Positions 45,445 through 54,964 of a stretch of 64,000 bases of DNA are shown in pieces. The notes beneath the pieces were generated by a model. That model was given only the letters and a program-made list of their open reading frames with translations. It searched no databases and was not told the DNA's origin. The DNA comes from Opitutaceae bacterium (GTDB lineage: Bacteria > Verrucomicrobiota > Verrucomicrobiia > Opitutales > Opitutaceae). How positions within the stretch are numbered: the first letter of the stretch is position 1; every line of letters begins with the position of its first letter. The DNA is taken from NCBI GenBank assembly GCA_041395105.1, contig JAWLBB010000002.1, forward strand, positions 434,001 through 498,000. Reading direction: 5' to 3'. The translations under genes and the position numbers were made by a program.

Positions 45445-46124
45445 TCAACTCGATGTTCGGCCGCATAGCGCCGCGCTATGACCTGGCCAACCGCGTCCTC
45501 AGTCTCGGAATCGACCGCTGGTGGCGCCGTCGACTGGTCCGCGGTGTCACCAGGTGCTCGCCCCTCATCGTCGTGGATCTGGCCACCGGCAGTGGCGACG
45601 TCGCCTTTGCCCTCGCCCGGGCGCTGCCGCGCGAGGCCAGGGTTCTTGGACTTGATTTCTGCCAGCCGATGCTCGACATGGCCAATCGGAAGAAGCCCGT
45701 GACTTCCACCGTCGCCTCGGTCGAATTCGGGATTGGAGATGGGCTCAACCTGCCACTGGACGATGATTCCGTCGATGCACTGACCCTTTCCTTCGGTTTG
45801 AGAAACATGGCAGATCGAGGACGCGCCCTCCGGGAAATCCGCCGCGTCCTCAGACCCGGCACCGGAACCCTCCACCTGCTCGAATTCACCCAACCCCAGG
45901 CCTGGTTCAGGCCCTTCTACCGTTTCTACCTCATTCACATCCTTCCCACCCTCGCCGGGTGGCTGACCGGTGATGCCTCCGCCTACGATTACCTCGGTGA
46001 CAGCATCGGAACCTTTCCCGACCGGCATCGGATGGCCGGAGAGATCCGCGAAGCCGGATTCTCCGAAGTCGACCACCGGATCATGACCTTCGGCATCGTC
46101 GCCCTCCACGTGGCGAGGGCATGA
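45426..46124 (+). CDS. ubiE: Ubiquinone/menaquinone biosynthesis methyltransferase
   Basis: 232 residues, SAM-dependent. Methylates demethylmenaquinone (or the matching ubiquinone precursor). VNSMFGRIAPRYDLANRVLS and VDLATGSGDVAFALAR are UbiE/MenG motifs, and SVDALTLSFGLRNMADRGRA (about 115) is the second signature. The start at 45426 follows the usual UbiE length; the open frame begins at 45282. Ubi and Men genes are otherwise absent here, so which quinone is made cannot be read from the window. Confidence 0.93.
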   Translation: MPDPIAVNSMFGRIAPRYDLANRVLSLGIDRWWRRRLVRGVTRCSPLIVVDLATGSGDVAFALARALPREARVLGLDFCQPMLDMANRKKPVTSTVASVEFGIGDGLNLPLDDDSVDALTLSFGLRNMADRGRALREIRRVLRPGTGTLHLLEFTQPQAWFRPFYRFYLIHILPTLAGWLTGDASAYDYLGDSIGTFPDRHRMAGEIREAGFSEVDHRIMTFGIVALHVARA

Positions 46125-46139
46125 CCGCCTGGCATCACC

Positions 46140-47075
46140 GTGATTCATCCCGCCCACAAATGGTTTCCGGACGCGCGCTATGGCCTCTTTCTACACTGGG
46201 GACCCTATGCGCAGTATGCCCGCGGGGAGCAGGTTCTGATTCGCGAAATGATCGACCAGCGCGACTATGCCAGACGCGCCTGCACCTGGAACCCGGAACG
46301 CTTTGACGCCGCCGCCTGGGCGCGTGAAGCCGTCGCCGGCGGCTTTCGCTACGCGGTTCTCACCACCCGTCACCACGACGGCTACTGCCTTTGGGACACC
46401 GCGACCACCGACTATTCCTGCGCCCGACAGGCTCCCCGCCGCGACTTCGTGCGCGAGTTCGTCGAAGCATTCCGCACCGCCGGACTACGGATCGGCCTCT
46501 ACTATTCGTGGAACGACCTGCGCATCCCCGCCCTCTTCGCCGGACCACAAACCGATCCCGCGGGATGGGCCGCCCTTCGCCGATACGTCCACACCCAGGT
46601 CGAGGAACTGCTGACCGGCTACGGAAAGATCGATCAGTTCTGGTTCGACGGCACCTGGCCCCGCAATGCGGTCGAATGGGACAGCCCGGGGCTCGTCGCT
46701 CGCATGCGACAACTGCAGCCGCACCTGATGATCAACAACCGCCTCGGCGAAATGCCGGACGAACAAAGGATCGGGCAGGCGGAGGCGGCATCGAATGACG
46801 ACGAGTTCGGCATCCACGAAGTGGTCGACTGTGGAGATTTCGGGACACCCGAGCACCACATCACGGCCGAATATCGTCCTCTTCATCTGCGACGATCTCG
46901 CCCGGGGCGACTTGGCCTGCCATGGCAACCCGCATGTCCGGACACCCAACCGCGATCGGATCCACGCTCAAGGCGCCTGTCCGGAACACCTGAACCGGAT
47001 CCGGCAGATCGCCCGCAACCGGATCGATCCACGCTCTTGCCATTATCGGAACCCTTCGTTTCCCCCGGCCGTTGA
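46140..47075 (+). pseudogene. Alpha-L-fucosidase (GH29), truncated by a deletion junction
   Basis: GTG start. Residues 1-244 look like GH29: RYGLFLHWGPYAQYARGEQ, TTRHHDGYCLWDT, IGLYYSWNDLRIPA and IDQFWFDGTWPRN, the last with the expected nucleophile Asp. GDFGTPEHHITAE is the last family-like part. From 46872 on the frame is Arg/Pro-rich and meaningless. Family members usually have about 400-500 residues, so the second half is missing. The next frame at this point starts a sulfatase, joined at an 8-base word (CGGCCGAA) that would fit both genes. The protein probably does not fold normally. Confidence 0.75.
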
Positions 47076-47124
47076 TCCGTCGCCTCATCCATCCGTTTTT
47101 CGGCCGATTTTCCACAGACTTTGA
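46864..47124 (+). pseudogene. Sulfatase N-terminal fragment fused behind the fucosidase
   Basis: From 46864 a different frame reads RPNIVLFICDDLARGD, then GNPHVRTPNRDRIHAQGA, the standard opening of an arylsulfatase-type sulfatase, with the Asp pair of the metal site. After 46977 the likeness stops; the expected Cys/Ser active-site region is absent, and a stop follows at 47124. Only about 38 codons of sulfatase remain. With the fucosidase before it, this suggests an ancestral fucosidase-sulfatase pair that lost about 3 kb. Confidence 0.6.
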
Positions 47125-47160
47125 TCGCCTGCCGGAAACAACACCTGCATACTTCCCTCC

Positions 47161-48156
47161 ATGAATTCCTACCAACCCTCCGAATCCCGCTACGCCAACC
47201 CAGCCCTTTACGCCCGCACCGGTCGGTCCGGCCTGATGCTTCCCCGTATCTCCCTCGGCCTCTGGCATAATTTCGGCGGTGTCGATCCCCTGGAAAACCA
47301 ACGCAGCCTCATCCGCCGCGCCTTCGATCTCGGCGTCACTCACTTTGATCTCGCCAACAACTACGGACCGCCTCCCGGGTCGGCCGAGACCAATTTCGGT
47401 CGGATCCTCCGGGACGACCTCGCCGCTTACCGGGATGAACTCATCATCTCCTCCAAGGCCGGCTACGAGATGTGGCCGGGGCCTTACGGCGAATGGGGTT
47501 CCCGCAAATACCTGATCGCTTCACTCGACCAGTCCCTCAAGCGGATGGGGCTTGATTACGTCGATATCTTCTACAGTCACCGACCCGACCCGCACACCCC
47601 GATGGAGGAAACCATGGGGGCCCTCGATCACATCGTGCGTTCCGGCAAGGCACTCTATGTCGGCGTCTCCAGTTACTCACCCGAACAGACCGCCCAGGCC
47701 GCGAAAATCCTCCGCACCCTGGGCACGCCCGCGCTCATACACCAGCCCAGCTACAATATGTTCGACCGGCATGTCGAGGAAGGCCTCCTGGATACGCTGG
47801 AGCAGGAAGGCATGGGGTGCATCGCCTTCTGTCCGCTCGCCCAGGGGCTGCTGACCGATCGCTATCTGAAGGACATCCCGGGCGATTCCCGGGCCGCCAA
47901 AGCCCACGGCTTCCTCAAGGCGGACGACATCACTCCCGAGGTTCGAAAGACCCTGCAGGAGCTCAACGAGGTCGCGCGATCGCGCAACCAGTCACTCGCA
48001 CAGCTCGCCATCACCTGGGTCCTGCGCGATCCCCGCATGACCAGCGCCCTCATCGGCGCAAGCAAGGTCTCCCAACTGGAATCCAATATACAGGCACTCG
48101 AAGCGGAACCCTTGAGCAAAGATGACATCGACCGGATCGATGCCATTCTGGGTTGA
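47161..48156 (+). CDS. Aldo/keto reductase, YghZ-like
   Basis: 331 residues, a (beta/alpha)8 NADPH-dependent reductase. LPRISLGLWHNFGG and FDLANNYGPPPGSAETNFG (catalytic Tyr) match the YghZ/Kv-beta-like group, as do SSKAGYEMWPGPYGEWGSR (Lys) and IFYSHRPDPHTPMEET (His). In E. coli YghZ reduces L-glyceraldehyde 3-phosphate; here the substrate is inferred only by family. It begins 36 bp after the sulfatase fragment ends. Confidence 0.9.
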   Translation: MNSYQPSESRYANPALYARTGRSGLMLPRISLGLWHNFGGVDPLENQRSLIRRAFDLGVTHFDLANNYGPPPGSAETNFGRILRDDLAAYRDELIISSKAGYEMWPGPYGEWGSRKYLIASLDQSLKRMGLDYVDIFYSHRPDPHTPMEETMGALDHIVRSGKALYVGVSSYSPEQTAQAAKILRTLGTPALIHQPSYNMFDRHVEEGLLDTLEQEGMGCIAFCPLAQGLLTDRYLKDIPGDSRAAKAHGFLKADDITPEVRKTLQELNEVARSRNQSLAQLAITWVLRDPRMTSALIGASKVSQLESNIQALEAEPLSKDDIDRIDAILG

Positions 48157-48322
48157 GCTGACGCTTTCTCCTACATCGCGTCATCATTGAGAAATGACGC
48201 CGGTCCCACCTCTCTCCGAGACACGCCCCGGACCTGCGGGCGCGGTTCGGCCGATTCGGTCTGGACCCATTCGACCAGACCTATTATCAAGAACCTGCCC
48301 GATCTCCATCCCGGGTTTTCTG

Positions 48323-48814
48323 ATGAACCTGAAGAAAACCACTCAGATCGCAGAAATCATCAGTGCGGTCGCCCTGATCCTTTCGCTGGTCTATGTCGCA
48401 TTCGAACTGCGGAGAAATACCGCCACGATGAGAATGAACGCCCGGATCGAATCCCAGCGGGTTTTCTATACCTTCAACGACCTGAACCTGCAGCATCCCG
48501 AGCTGCTCGAACTCGGTGCAAGGATGTACGATCCGACAGGGTCGCTCGAAGCTCTTTCGGAATCCGAGCGTTTGTGGCTGGTTCTCTTCATGCGGTCGCT
48601 CAATCAACGCTACGAGGAACTTTATATCCGCTACCAGGCTGGTTTCCTCGGGGCTGATGCCTGGGAGCGCTATCGGACCGTCTACGCTTTTCAGGTGTCC
48701 AACTACCCCATCTGTAAGGAATTCTGGGCAATCGATCGTCCGATCATGTCACCCGACTTCCGCGAGAACATCGAATCCGCCTCGATGAGGCTTCCTCTGA
48801 AAACCGCGCCGTAA
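48323..48814 (+). CDS. Small membrane protein of unknown function
   Basis: 163 residues from the ATG at 48323; the frame is open from 48194, but the upstream 43 residues are Pro/Arg-rich and unlikely to be coding. One N-terminal membrane segment (IAEIISAVALILSLVYVAFE, about 8-27) precedes RRNTATMRMN and a helical soluble part. This is the layout of a widespread family of short proteins with an N-terminal helix and an R/QxNT motif. Function unknown. Confidence 0.65.
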   Translation: MNLKKTTQIAEIISAVALILSLVYVAFELRRNTATMRMNARIESQRVFYTFNDLNLQHPELLELGARMYDPTGSLEALSESERLWLVLFMRSLNQRYEELYIRYQAGFLGADAWERYRTVYAFQVSNYPICKEFWAIDRPIMSPDFRENIESASMRLPLKTAP

Positions 48815-48850
48815 CCGGGCCCGTATCTCGGGCCATCAACAACCCTCACC

Positions 48851-49375
48851 ATGAAACACACCCTGATTCCCTGCATCATCGCCCTCACCATGACAGGTTG
48901 CGGCCCCCGGGAGCCGTCGGTGGACATCTGGACAGCCTGCGCCACCGGCAATACCGCAGCAGTCAAGCAACACATCCGGTTCGGAACCGACCTGGATGCA
49001 GCCGAGCCGAAGGGCGGGAGCAGCCCGCTCATCGTTGCAGCTCTCGTCGGCCAGACTGAAGTGGTCCGGCTCTTGGTGGAAAATGGAGCGGATATCAACT
49101 TCCAGAATGGCGAACTCTCAACCGCCCTGCACACCGCGGCCTTTTTCTGTCATCGAAAGGTCGTTGAGTACCTGCTCGATCATGGAGCCGACCGGGAACT
49201 CGTCAACGTCTACGGCCGCACCCCACTCGGATCGGTAGAGGGCGAATGGAACGACGAGGTGGCGGGGCGCTACATGGCGATCGCCGGGGCCCTGCGACTC
49301 CCGATCGATCTGGAAGAGATCAGGGCGAGTCGGCCAATCATCGCAGACCTATTGCGCCGGAACTCGGATGGCTGA
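48851..49375 (+). CDS. Ankyrin-repeat lipoprotein
   Basis: 174 residues. The N-terminus (MKHTLIPCIIALTMTGC) is a lipoprotein signal with a lipobox ending at Cys-17, so the protein is probably anchored in the envelope. Ankyrin repeats follow: SPLIVAALVGQTEVVRLLV with ENGADINFQNG, and TALHTAAFFCHRKVVEYLL with DHGADRELVNVYG. The last part is less regular. It overlaps the next gene by 8 bp. Confidence 0.85.
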   Translation: MKHTLIPCIIALTMTGCGPREPSVDIWTACATGNTAAVKQHIRFGTDLDAAEPKGGSSPLIVAALVGQTEVVRLLVENGADINFQNGELSTALHTAAFFCHRKVVEYLLDHGADRELVNVYGRTPLGSVEGEWNDEVAGRYMAIAGALRLPIDLEEIRASRPIIADLLRRNSDG

Positions 49376-50570
49376 GCCTGCCGGGGGTCACCAATCCCGC
49401 CTGATTTTCGCGGACAACCTGCGCTCCGCGCTCGTCATCCTCGTCGTCCTCCATCACATCGCCCTGATCTACGGCGGGGTTGCTCCCTTCTATTACGTCG
49501 AACCTCAGCCCTTTGGCACTTCCGCCTTTCGGATCCTGCTCGTTTTCGTCCTGACGAATCAAGCCTGGTTCATGGGCGCCCTGTTTCTGCTTTCCGGCTA
49601 TTTCACTCCGAGCTCCTGCAATCGGAAAGGATCCATCCGGTTCGTGAAGGAGCGCCTGTGGCGTCTCGGCATCCCTCTGCTCGTGTTCTTCTTCATTCTC
49701 AACCCGCTCTCATCTCTGGGGCTCCATCTGATGCCTGCCGCGGCGGGGAGGTCCGCGCCGCCCCTGGATTGGAGCAGCTACCCGGAACTGATCGGACTCG
49801 GCCCGATGTGGTTCGTCCTGATGCTGATCGTCTTCGACCTCGGTTACGCCGGTTGGCGGACGCTGCCTGTGAAAGACCCGCCGACCTTCGGTCGCCTGCA
49901 ATCGACTGGCGGAATCTTCCTGACCACTGGCGCAGTGATCCTTGCCCTCGCGTCGTCCAGCTTCCTGATCAGGATGTGGATCCCCATCGGAAAGGCAGTT
50001 CTCGGTTTTCCCACTCTCAGCTATTTCCCGCAGTATCTGGCCTTCTTCCTGATCGGCATCGCCGCAGCCCGAACGGACACTTCATGGAAATTGTCCCCCC
50101 ATGCCGGCCTGGCCGGCCTCTGTCTGGCGGCAGCCGCGACAGTCCTCCTTTTTCCCCTAGCCATCAGCGGCCGCCTATTTTCGCTCCAACTCGGTCCCCA
50201 ACTGACCCTGGCTCTCGGAAACGGCCATTGGCAATCCGCCGCTTACGCGCTCTGGGACTCTGCCTTTGCAGTCGGTCTTTGCCTCGGGCTGATCGCAGGT
50301 TTCCAGCGCCTGGTGAACCGGTCAGGTCCGTTCGGGCAATTCCTTCACGGACAGAGTTTCACCGTCTACGTCATCCACACCCCGGTCATCGTTCTTCTCG
50401 CCTGGTTTCTCCAGCCGGTCCAGCTCGGACCGCTGACAAAGTTCGGCTTCGCCTCCTGCGTCATGGTGCCCACCTGCTTTGGCGCCGCCTATCTGCTCAA
50501 CCAAATCTACGCGGGGATCCGTGCGATCCGATCAGGAACGGCCCGAACGGAAAGCAAGCATCTCAGTTGA
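49368..50570 (+). CDS. Acyltransferase-3 (OpgC-like) membrane protein
   Basis: 400 residues with about ten membrane segments. RLIFADNLRSALVILVVLHH (11-30) is the Acyltransferase_3 opening with the catalytic His, AWFMGALFLLSGYF follows, and RLWRLGIPLLVFF is the third motif. Such enzymes acylate cell-surface sugars; OpgC, for example, adds succinyl groups. The target here is unknown. It overlaps the ankyrin gene by 8 bp and converges on an iscA-like gene with another 8-bp overlap. Confidence 0.86.
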   Translation: MAEPAGGHQSRLIFADNLRSALVILVVLHHIALIYGGVAPFYYVEPQPFGTSAFRILLVFVLTNQAWFMGALFLLSGYFTPSSCNRKGSIRFVKERLWRLGIPLLVFFFILNPLSSLGLHLMPAAAGRSAPPLDWSSYPELIGLGPMWFVLMLIVFDLGYAGWRTLPVKDPPTFGRLQSTGGIFLTTGAVILALASSSFLIRMWIPIGKAVLGFPTLSYFPQYLAFFLIGIAAARTDTSWKLSPHAGLAGLCLAAAATVLLFPLAISGRLFSLQLGPQLTLALGNGHWQSAAYALWDSAFAVGLCLGLIAGFQRLVNRSGPFGQFLHGQSFTVYVIHTPVIVLLAWFLQPVQLGPLTKFGFASCVMVPTCFGAAYLLNQIYAGIRAIRSGTARTESKHLS

Positions 50571-50880
50571 ACGACTTCCCGCAGCCGCAGGTGCTTTCGG
50601 CATTCGGGTTCCTGATTTCGAACCCCTTGCCGTGCAGACCGTCGTCAAAATCGACCACCGAACCCTCCAGGTAGGTTCCACTGGCCGGATCCAACAGGAT
50701 CTCCACGCCTTCACTCGCAATTACGGCATCGTCCTCCTTCGGCAGGTCGAACGACATCCCGTACTGAAAACCCGAACACCCTCCTGATTCGACGAAAACC
50801 CGCAGCCGCTTCTCCGGCTGATCGACTTCAGATTGGAGCTCGCGCACGCGTTTCGCGGCGTTCGGTGTGAGGGAAATCAT
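50563..50880 (-). CDS. IscA/ErpA-type iron-sulfur carrier
   Basis: 105 residues. HesB/IscA family: MISLTPNAAKRVREL, VESGGCSGFQYGMSFD (first Cys) and STCGCGKSF (the CxC pair) are the usual metal ligands. It could be an A-type carrier that delivers Fe-S clusters to target enzymes. Which of IscA, ErpA or SufA it matches cannot be told from reading. No isc or suf genes adjoin. Confidence 0.92.
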   Translation of the reverse strand: MISLTPNAAKRVRELQSEVDQPEKRLRVFVESGGCSGFQYGMSFDLPKEDDAVIASEGVEILLDPASGTYLEGSVVDFDDGLHGKGFEIRNPNAESTCGCGKSFN

Positions 50881-51103
50881 AACCGCAAACTAGCCCCGGC
50901 CCTCCGTCTGTCAACAGAACGTCAGCCATCCCCAGGTGCCGTGCAGCATAAACCATGCTAGATGATCAGTCTTCACTTGCAAGGCGACGGCCGAGGCGTA
51001 GCATCTTCTTTCATGTTCGTCGGATTCGCCGTCCCCAGACCAACCCTGAACGCCCCGCTTCGTCCGCCCATTCGCTGACGGTCGCGACTCCCGCTCTTCT
51101 GTC

Positions 51104-52555
51104 ATGTGCGCCCAGGGATTCCAACAGGAGCTTCGCCAGAAGCAGACCCAGAGTCTGGTTCTTGCCCCGCAACTGCGGCAGTCCCTGAAGATCCTGCAAG
51201 TCGCCGCCCTCGATCTGCGGACGGCCATCCAGGAAGAACTCCAGAGCAATCCGACGCTCGAGGAACTCCCCCTCGAGATGATCAGCATCGAGGAAAAGAG
51301 AGACGAAGGGACTTCCGCCAATGATTCGGATGGCGAGCGCCAGGAACTGGAGTTCGACGAAAGCTTCCAGATCCTGAGCAAGCTGAATGACGAATGGCGC
51401 GATCATATGGCGGACATGGGTGGAACCCGTTTCACCCGCGAGGACGCCGACCGCCGCCAGCATTTCTTCGATTCCCTCGTCGCCGAGACTTCCCTCCAGG
51501 AACACCTCATGCAGCAGGCCGAGATGATCGACCTGAGCGACGAGCAGAAAAAGGCCATGGAGTACCTGGTCGGCAGCCTCGACAACAACGGCTTCCTCAC
51601 CTCGACGCTGGCCGACATCGCCCTGATGTCCGGATTGCCTCTCGCCTCCGTCCAGGAAGCCCACCGCGTCCTCCTCACCTTTGAACCAACCGGCATCGGT
51701 TGCGCCAACCTCAGGGAATGCCTTCTCCTGCAACTCAAGGTCAAAGGCAAGGCCACCTCTGTGGCCAGCCGGATCACCAAGGACCATTTTGATCTCCTGA
51801 CCCGGCGCCGCATCCCCGACATCGCCCGCCGGATCGGTCTGTCCCTCGAGGAAGTCCAGAAAGCCCTCAAGGAAATCGCCCTGCTCGACCCCGCCCCCGG
51901 CCGCCGCTTCGCCGACGACAGCAACCGGGTTGTCATCCCCGATGTCATCGTGCGCAAGGACGACGGCGAATGGACGATCGACCTCAACAACGACTATATT
52001 CCCCGGCTTCGGCTCAGTCAGTCCTACAAGGACCTTATCGCCAAGGGGAAACTCTCGCGCCAGGAGAGGGATTATCTTCAGGAGAAACTCCGCTCGGGGA
52101 AATTCCTCATCAGCTCGATCGAACAACGCCAGCAGACGATCGAGAAAATCACCCGCGAAATCCTCCGGGTTCAGTTGGACTTCTTCGAAGAAGGCGTCTC
52201 CAAGCTGCGCCCGCTCACCATGACCCAGGTCGCCGAGGCTGTCGGCGTCCATGAGACCACCGTCAGCCGGGCCATCGCCAACAAGTTCATCGAAACCCCG
52301 CACGGGGTTTTTGAGATCAAGTACTTCTTCACCCCGGGCTATGCCTCGAGCGAGGGTCAGTCTGTTTCCAATACGAGCGTCAAGGACATGATCGCCGCCC
52401 TCGTTCAGACCGAGGATCCTTCCAGTCCGCTCAGCGACCAGGACATCGTGGGCAGACTGGCCGAGCGCGAAATCAAGATCGCCCGGCGCACCGTCGCCAA
52501 GTACCGCGAGGAACTCGGCATCCTCCCGAGTAATCTGCGCAGCGAGTACGAATAG
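51104..52555 (+). CDS. rpoN: RNA polymerase sigma-54 factor
   Basis: 483 residues. Region I is at the N-terminus: QTQSLVLAPQLRQSLKILQV, rich in Gln/Leu, which binds enhancer-activators. The core-binding domain spans about 90-300. VGVHETTVSRAIANKFIETP is part of the HTH, and ARRTVAKYREELGIL (about 458-472) is the RpoN box that contacts the -24 element. It directs transcription of genes that need an AAA+ activator; none is encoded in the window. Confidence 0.97.
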   Translation: MCAQGFQQELRQKQTQSLVLAPQLRQSLKILQVAALDLRTAIQEELQSNPTLEELPLEMISIEEKRDEGTSANDSDGERQELEFDESFQILSKLNDEWRDHMADMGGTRFTREDADRRQHFFDSLVAETSLQEHLMQQAEMIDLSDEQKKAMEYLVGSLDNNGFLTSTLADIALMSGLPLASVQEAHRVLLTFEPTGIGCANLRECLLLQLKVKGKATSVASRITKDHFDLLTRRRIPDIARRIGLSLEEVQKALKEIALLDPAPGRRFADDSNRVVIPDVIVRKDDGEWTIDLNNDYIPRLRLSQSYKDLIAKGKLSRQERDYLQEKLRSGKFLISSIEQRQQTIEKITREILRVQLDFFEEGVSKLRPLTMTQVAEAVGVHETTVSRAIANKFIETPHGVFEIKYFFTPGYASSEGQSVSNTSVKDMIAALVQTEDPSSPLSDQDIVGRLAEREIKIARRTVAKYREELGILPSNLRSEYE

Positions 52556-52595
52556 GTGCGGGGATTTCCCTGCTGCCTTCCGCAATTCTGCCGAA

Positions 52596-53420
52596 ATGAC
52601 CGAAACGCCCCTTCCCGTGCTTGTCACCATGTCCGTCCTGTTGACGGCCGGGGTCGCACTCTGGATCTGGACCCTGAGTCGGAACCGCCAGCAACTGCCC
52701 TGGCGCGGAAACAATCAATTGGCGCATTGGGACATCCCGGTCGCGGACTTCCTCCTTCTCTTCTTTCTCGTCGTTCTCTTCGTCTTTTTTGGTTCCCAGG
52801 CCGCGGTCTACTGGAGCGATGCTTCAGGCCTCGAGGAGCCCGCCACCGCCCTTCGACAGGCGGTTGTTTCGGGCTACACCTTTCATCTCGGCAGCATCGT
52901 GGTCTGGATTCTCTTTGGGATTTATCACCCCGGTATCTGGCCGGGACGCGGCCTCTCCTGGTTCAACTCGTCAGTCGCAGCCATCCGAAGCCTGCTTTTC
53001 GCCATCCCGGTCATCCTCCTGGTCTTCCTCCCCTGGTCGGCCCTGCTGGAGGCCCTCGGGCTCTCGACCGCCCCCCAACCGCTGGTCGGCATCTTCCAGG
53101 AGGCGGACGAACCGGGCTACCTGATCGCTCTCGCCTTCCTCGCCGTGGTGGTCGCCCCAATCAATGAGGAACTCCTCTTTCGCGGAGGCATCTTCCGCTT
53201 CCTCAAGAGCCGCTTTCCCACCTCTCTGGCCATGATTGTCAGTTCGGTTCTCTTCGCCCTCCTTCACCTCAACTGGTTCAGCTTCCTCCCGCTCTTCACC
53301 CTCGGGTGCTTTCTCAGTCTTGTCACCCTCAAGACCGGCAGCCTGAAACCCGCCATCCTCATGCATGCCCTCTTCAACCTGAATTCCGTTCTCGCCATCC
53401 TCGCCTCACCCGCGTCCTGA
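52596..53420 (+). CDS. CPBP-family intramembrane protease
   Basis: 274 residues with about seven membrane segments. The motifs of CPBP/CAAX-type proteases are all present: NEELLFRGGIFRFLKS (EExxxR motif, about 190), SSVLFALLHLNWFSFLPLF (FxxxH), and HALFNLNSV near the end. Functions known in other bacteria vary (bacteriocin immunity, protein processing). Gap to rpoN 40 bp; thiL follows after 15 bp. Confidence 0.9.
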   Translation: MTETPLPVLVTMSVLLTAGVALWIWTLSRNRQQLPWRGNNQLAHWDIPVADFLLLFFLVVLFVFFGSQAAVYWSDASGLEEPATALRQAVVSGYTFHLGSIVVWILFGIYHPGIWPGRGLSWFNSSVAAIRSLLFAIPVILLVFLPWSALLEALGLSTAPQPLVGIFQEADEPGYLIALAFLAVVVAPINEELLFRGGIFRFLKSRFPTSLAMIVSSVLFALLHLNWFSFLPLFTLGCFLSLVTLKTGSLKPAILMHALFNLNSVLAILASPAS

Positions 53421-53435
53421 AGCGGTGCCCCGGAA

Positions 53436-54401
53436 GTGCTCACTTCATCGATCAACGATCAGCTTCGCGGACTCGGGGAATCCGCCTTCATCCGGGAGGT
53501 CATCGCCGATTTCGGCTCGGCCTGTCCGCCCTGTCCCCACGGACCGGGCGACGACGTCGCCGTCCTCCCGCCGACCGGCCGGCAGCGTCTTGTCACAACC
53601 GATCCCGTCATTCTGGGACGGCATTTCACCCAGGCTGATCGGCCGGCCGATGTCGCCGCAAAACTGATACGCCGCAACCTCAGCGACATCGCCGCCATGG
53701 GCGGACGCCCCGAAGCCGCCATCCTCTCGATGGCTCTGACCGGAGACAGCTCACGGCGGTGGCTTCGTGCCTTCATCCGTGCCCTCGGACGCGAGGCCCG
53801 TCGCTTCGGAGTCGCCATCGTCGGCGGCGATTGCGCCCAGACCGACGGCGCTCCCGGGTTCTTTCTCACCCTCCTCGGGGAAAGCACATCCGGCCGGGTC
53901 CTGACCCGAGCCGGCGGACAAATCGGCGACGCCCTTTATGTGACCGGTTCCCTCGGTGGAAGTCGGCTCGGTCGGCAGTTCCGTTTCCAACCTCGTCTCG
54001 ACGAAGGTCGGTGGTTGGCCGGCCGCCGCTCGGTTCACTCGATGATCGATCTTTCCGACGGCATGGCCAAGGACCTCCTCGATCTCATTCCGGACGGCGC
54101 CGCTGCCCTGATCGAAGCTTCGGACGTTCCCATCGCCCCCGCCGCGAGACGGATGGCCCAATCCAGCGGGTTTCCGGCTCTCCACCACGCCTTTCATGAT
54201 GGAGAGGATTTCGAGCTTCTCTTCACCATCTCCGCCCGGGCCGCCCCCGAAAGACTGGCGGCCGCCTGGCGGAAACGCTTCAAGACCCGGCTGACCCGCA
54301 TCGGGCGGATCGTCCCACTGTCGGCCAACCGACCGACCATTGAGGTGATCCATCCGCCGGAAGGATTCTTACTTGGAGAGGGCTATGAGCATTTTCGATA
54401 G
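53436..54401 (+). CDS. thiL: Thiamine-monophosphate kinase
   Basis: 321 residues, GTG start. Phosphorylates thiamine monophosphate to the active cofactor. GPGDDVAVLPP (about 38), LIRRNLSDIAAMGGRPEAAI (about 77) and MIDLSDGMAKDLLDLIP (about 205) are the AIR-synthase-fold motifs of ThiL. No thi operon or TPP riboswitch is near. It overlaps tsaE by 17 bp. Confidence 0.95.
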   Translation: MLTSSINDQLRGLGESAFIREVIADFGSACPPCPHGPGDDVAVLPPTGRQRLVTTDPVILGRHFTQADRPADVAAKLIRRNLSDIAAMGGRPEAAILSMALTGDSSRRWLRAFIRALGREARRFGVAIVGGDCAQTDGAPGFFLTLLGESTSGRVLTRAGGQIGDALYVTGSLGGSRLGRQFRFQPRLDEGRWLAGRRSVHSMIDLSDGMAKDLLDLIPDGAAALIEASDVPIAPAARRMAQSSGFPALHHAFHDGEDFELLFTISARAAPERLAAAWRKRFKTRLTRIGRIVPLSANRPTIEVIHPPEGFLLGEGYEHFR

Positions 54402-54819
54402 GCTTCGCGCCGGCCTTGAAACCACCTCGGCTGAAGAAACCCACCTTCTCGCCCGCGAATTCGCCGCGGCCCTTCCATCCGATCGGGTCCTTGCCCTGAG
54501 CGGAGATCTCGGTGCCGGCAAGACCACCTTCGTCCGCGGACTGGCGGCGGAGTGGAAAATCCCCGGGCCCATCACGAGCCCGACCTTCACCCTGGTCAAT
54601 ATCCACCAGGGGGACCGCACGCTCGTCCACGTCGATGCCTACCGCCTGGAAACCCCCTCCGCGATCGATGCCCTGATGATCGAGGACTTCCTCAGAAGCC
54701 CCTGGTGTCTCGCCGTCGAATGGCCGGAAAACACAGGTGACTGGATTCCCCCATCCGCTTTCAACCTCCAGCTCGCGCTTCTTCCAAGCGGCCACCACAC
54801 CCTCCGGTTGATGGAGTAG
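54385..54819 (+). CDS. tsaE: tRNA threonylcarbamoyladenosine biosynthesis ATPase
   Basis: 144 residues from the ATG at 54385. Works with TsaB and TsaD to make t6A in tRNAs that read ANN codons. LSGDLGAGKTTFVRGLA is Walker A, ITSPTFTLVNIHQGD follows, and LVHVDAYRLETPSAID contains the acidic residue of the metal site. A TTG at 54373 would add four residues. It overlaps the end of thiL, so the two are probably translated together. Confidence 0.95.
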   Translation: MSIFDRLRAGLETTSAEETHLLAREFAAALPSDRVLALSGDLGAGKTTFVRGLAAEWKIPGPITSPTFTLVNIHQGDRTLVHVDAYRLETPSAIDALMIEDFLRSPWCLAVEWPENTGDWIPPSAFNLQLALLPSGHHTLRLME

Positions 54820-54964
54820 GCGACGATTCGGCCTCCATCGTGTACCGCAACACCGCCGTGCCGACGTTGCGAGGCAACCATCCCCTCGATGGAATCACCG
54901 CGGCATGGCCCGGTGACCACACCTGACTGACCTCCAGCCTCGCGGGTCCTGAGGCTTGTTTTCT

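Noticed and set aside
51011..52714. 567-codon reverse-strand frame over rpoN
   Set aside because: A shadow of the conserved rpoN frame; the composition is acidic and repetitive with no domain likeness.
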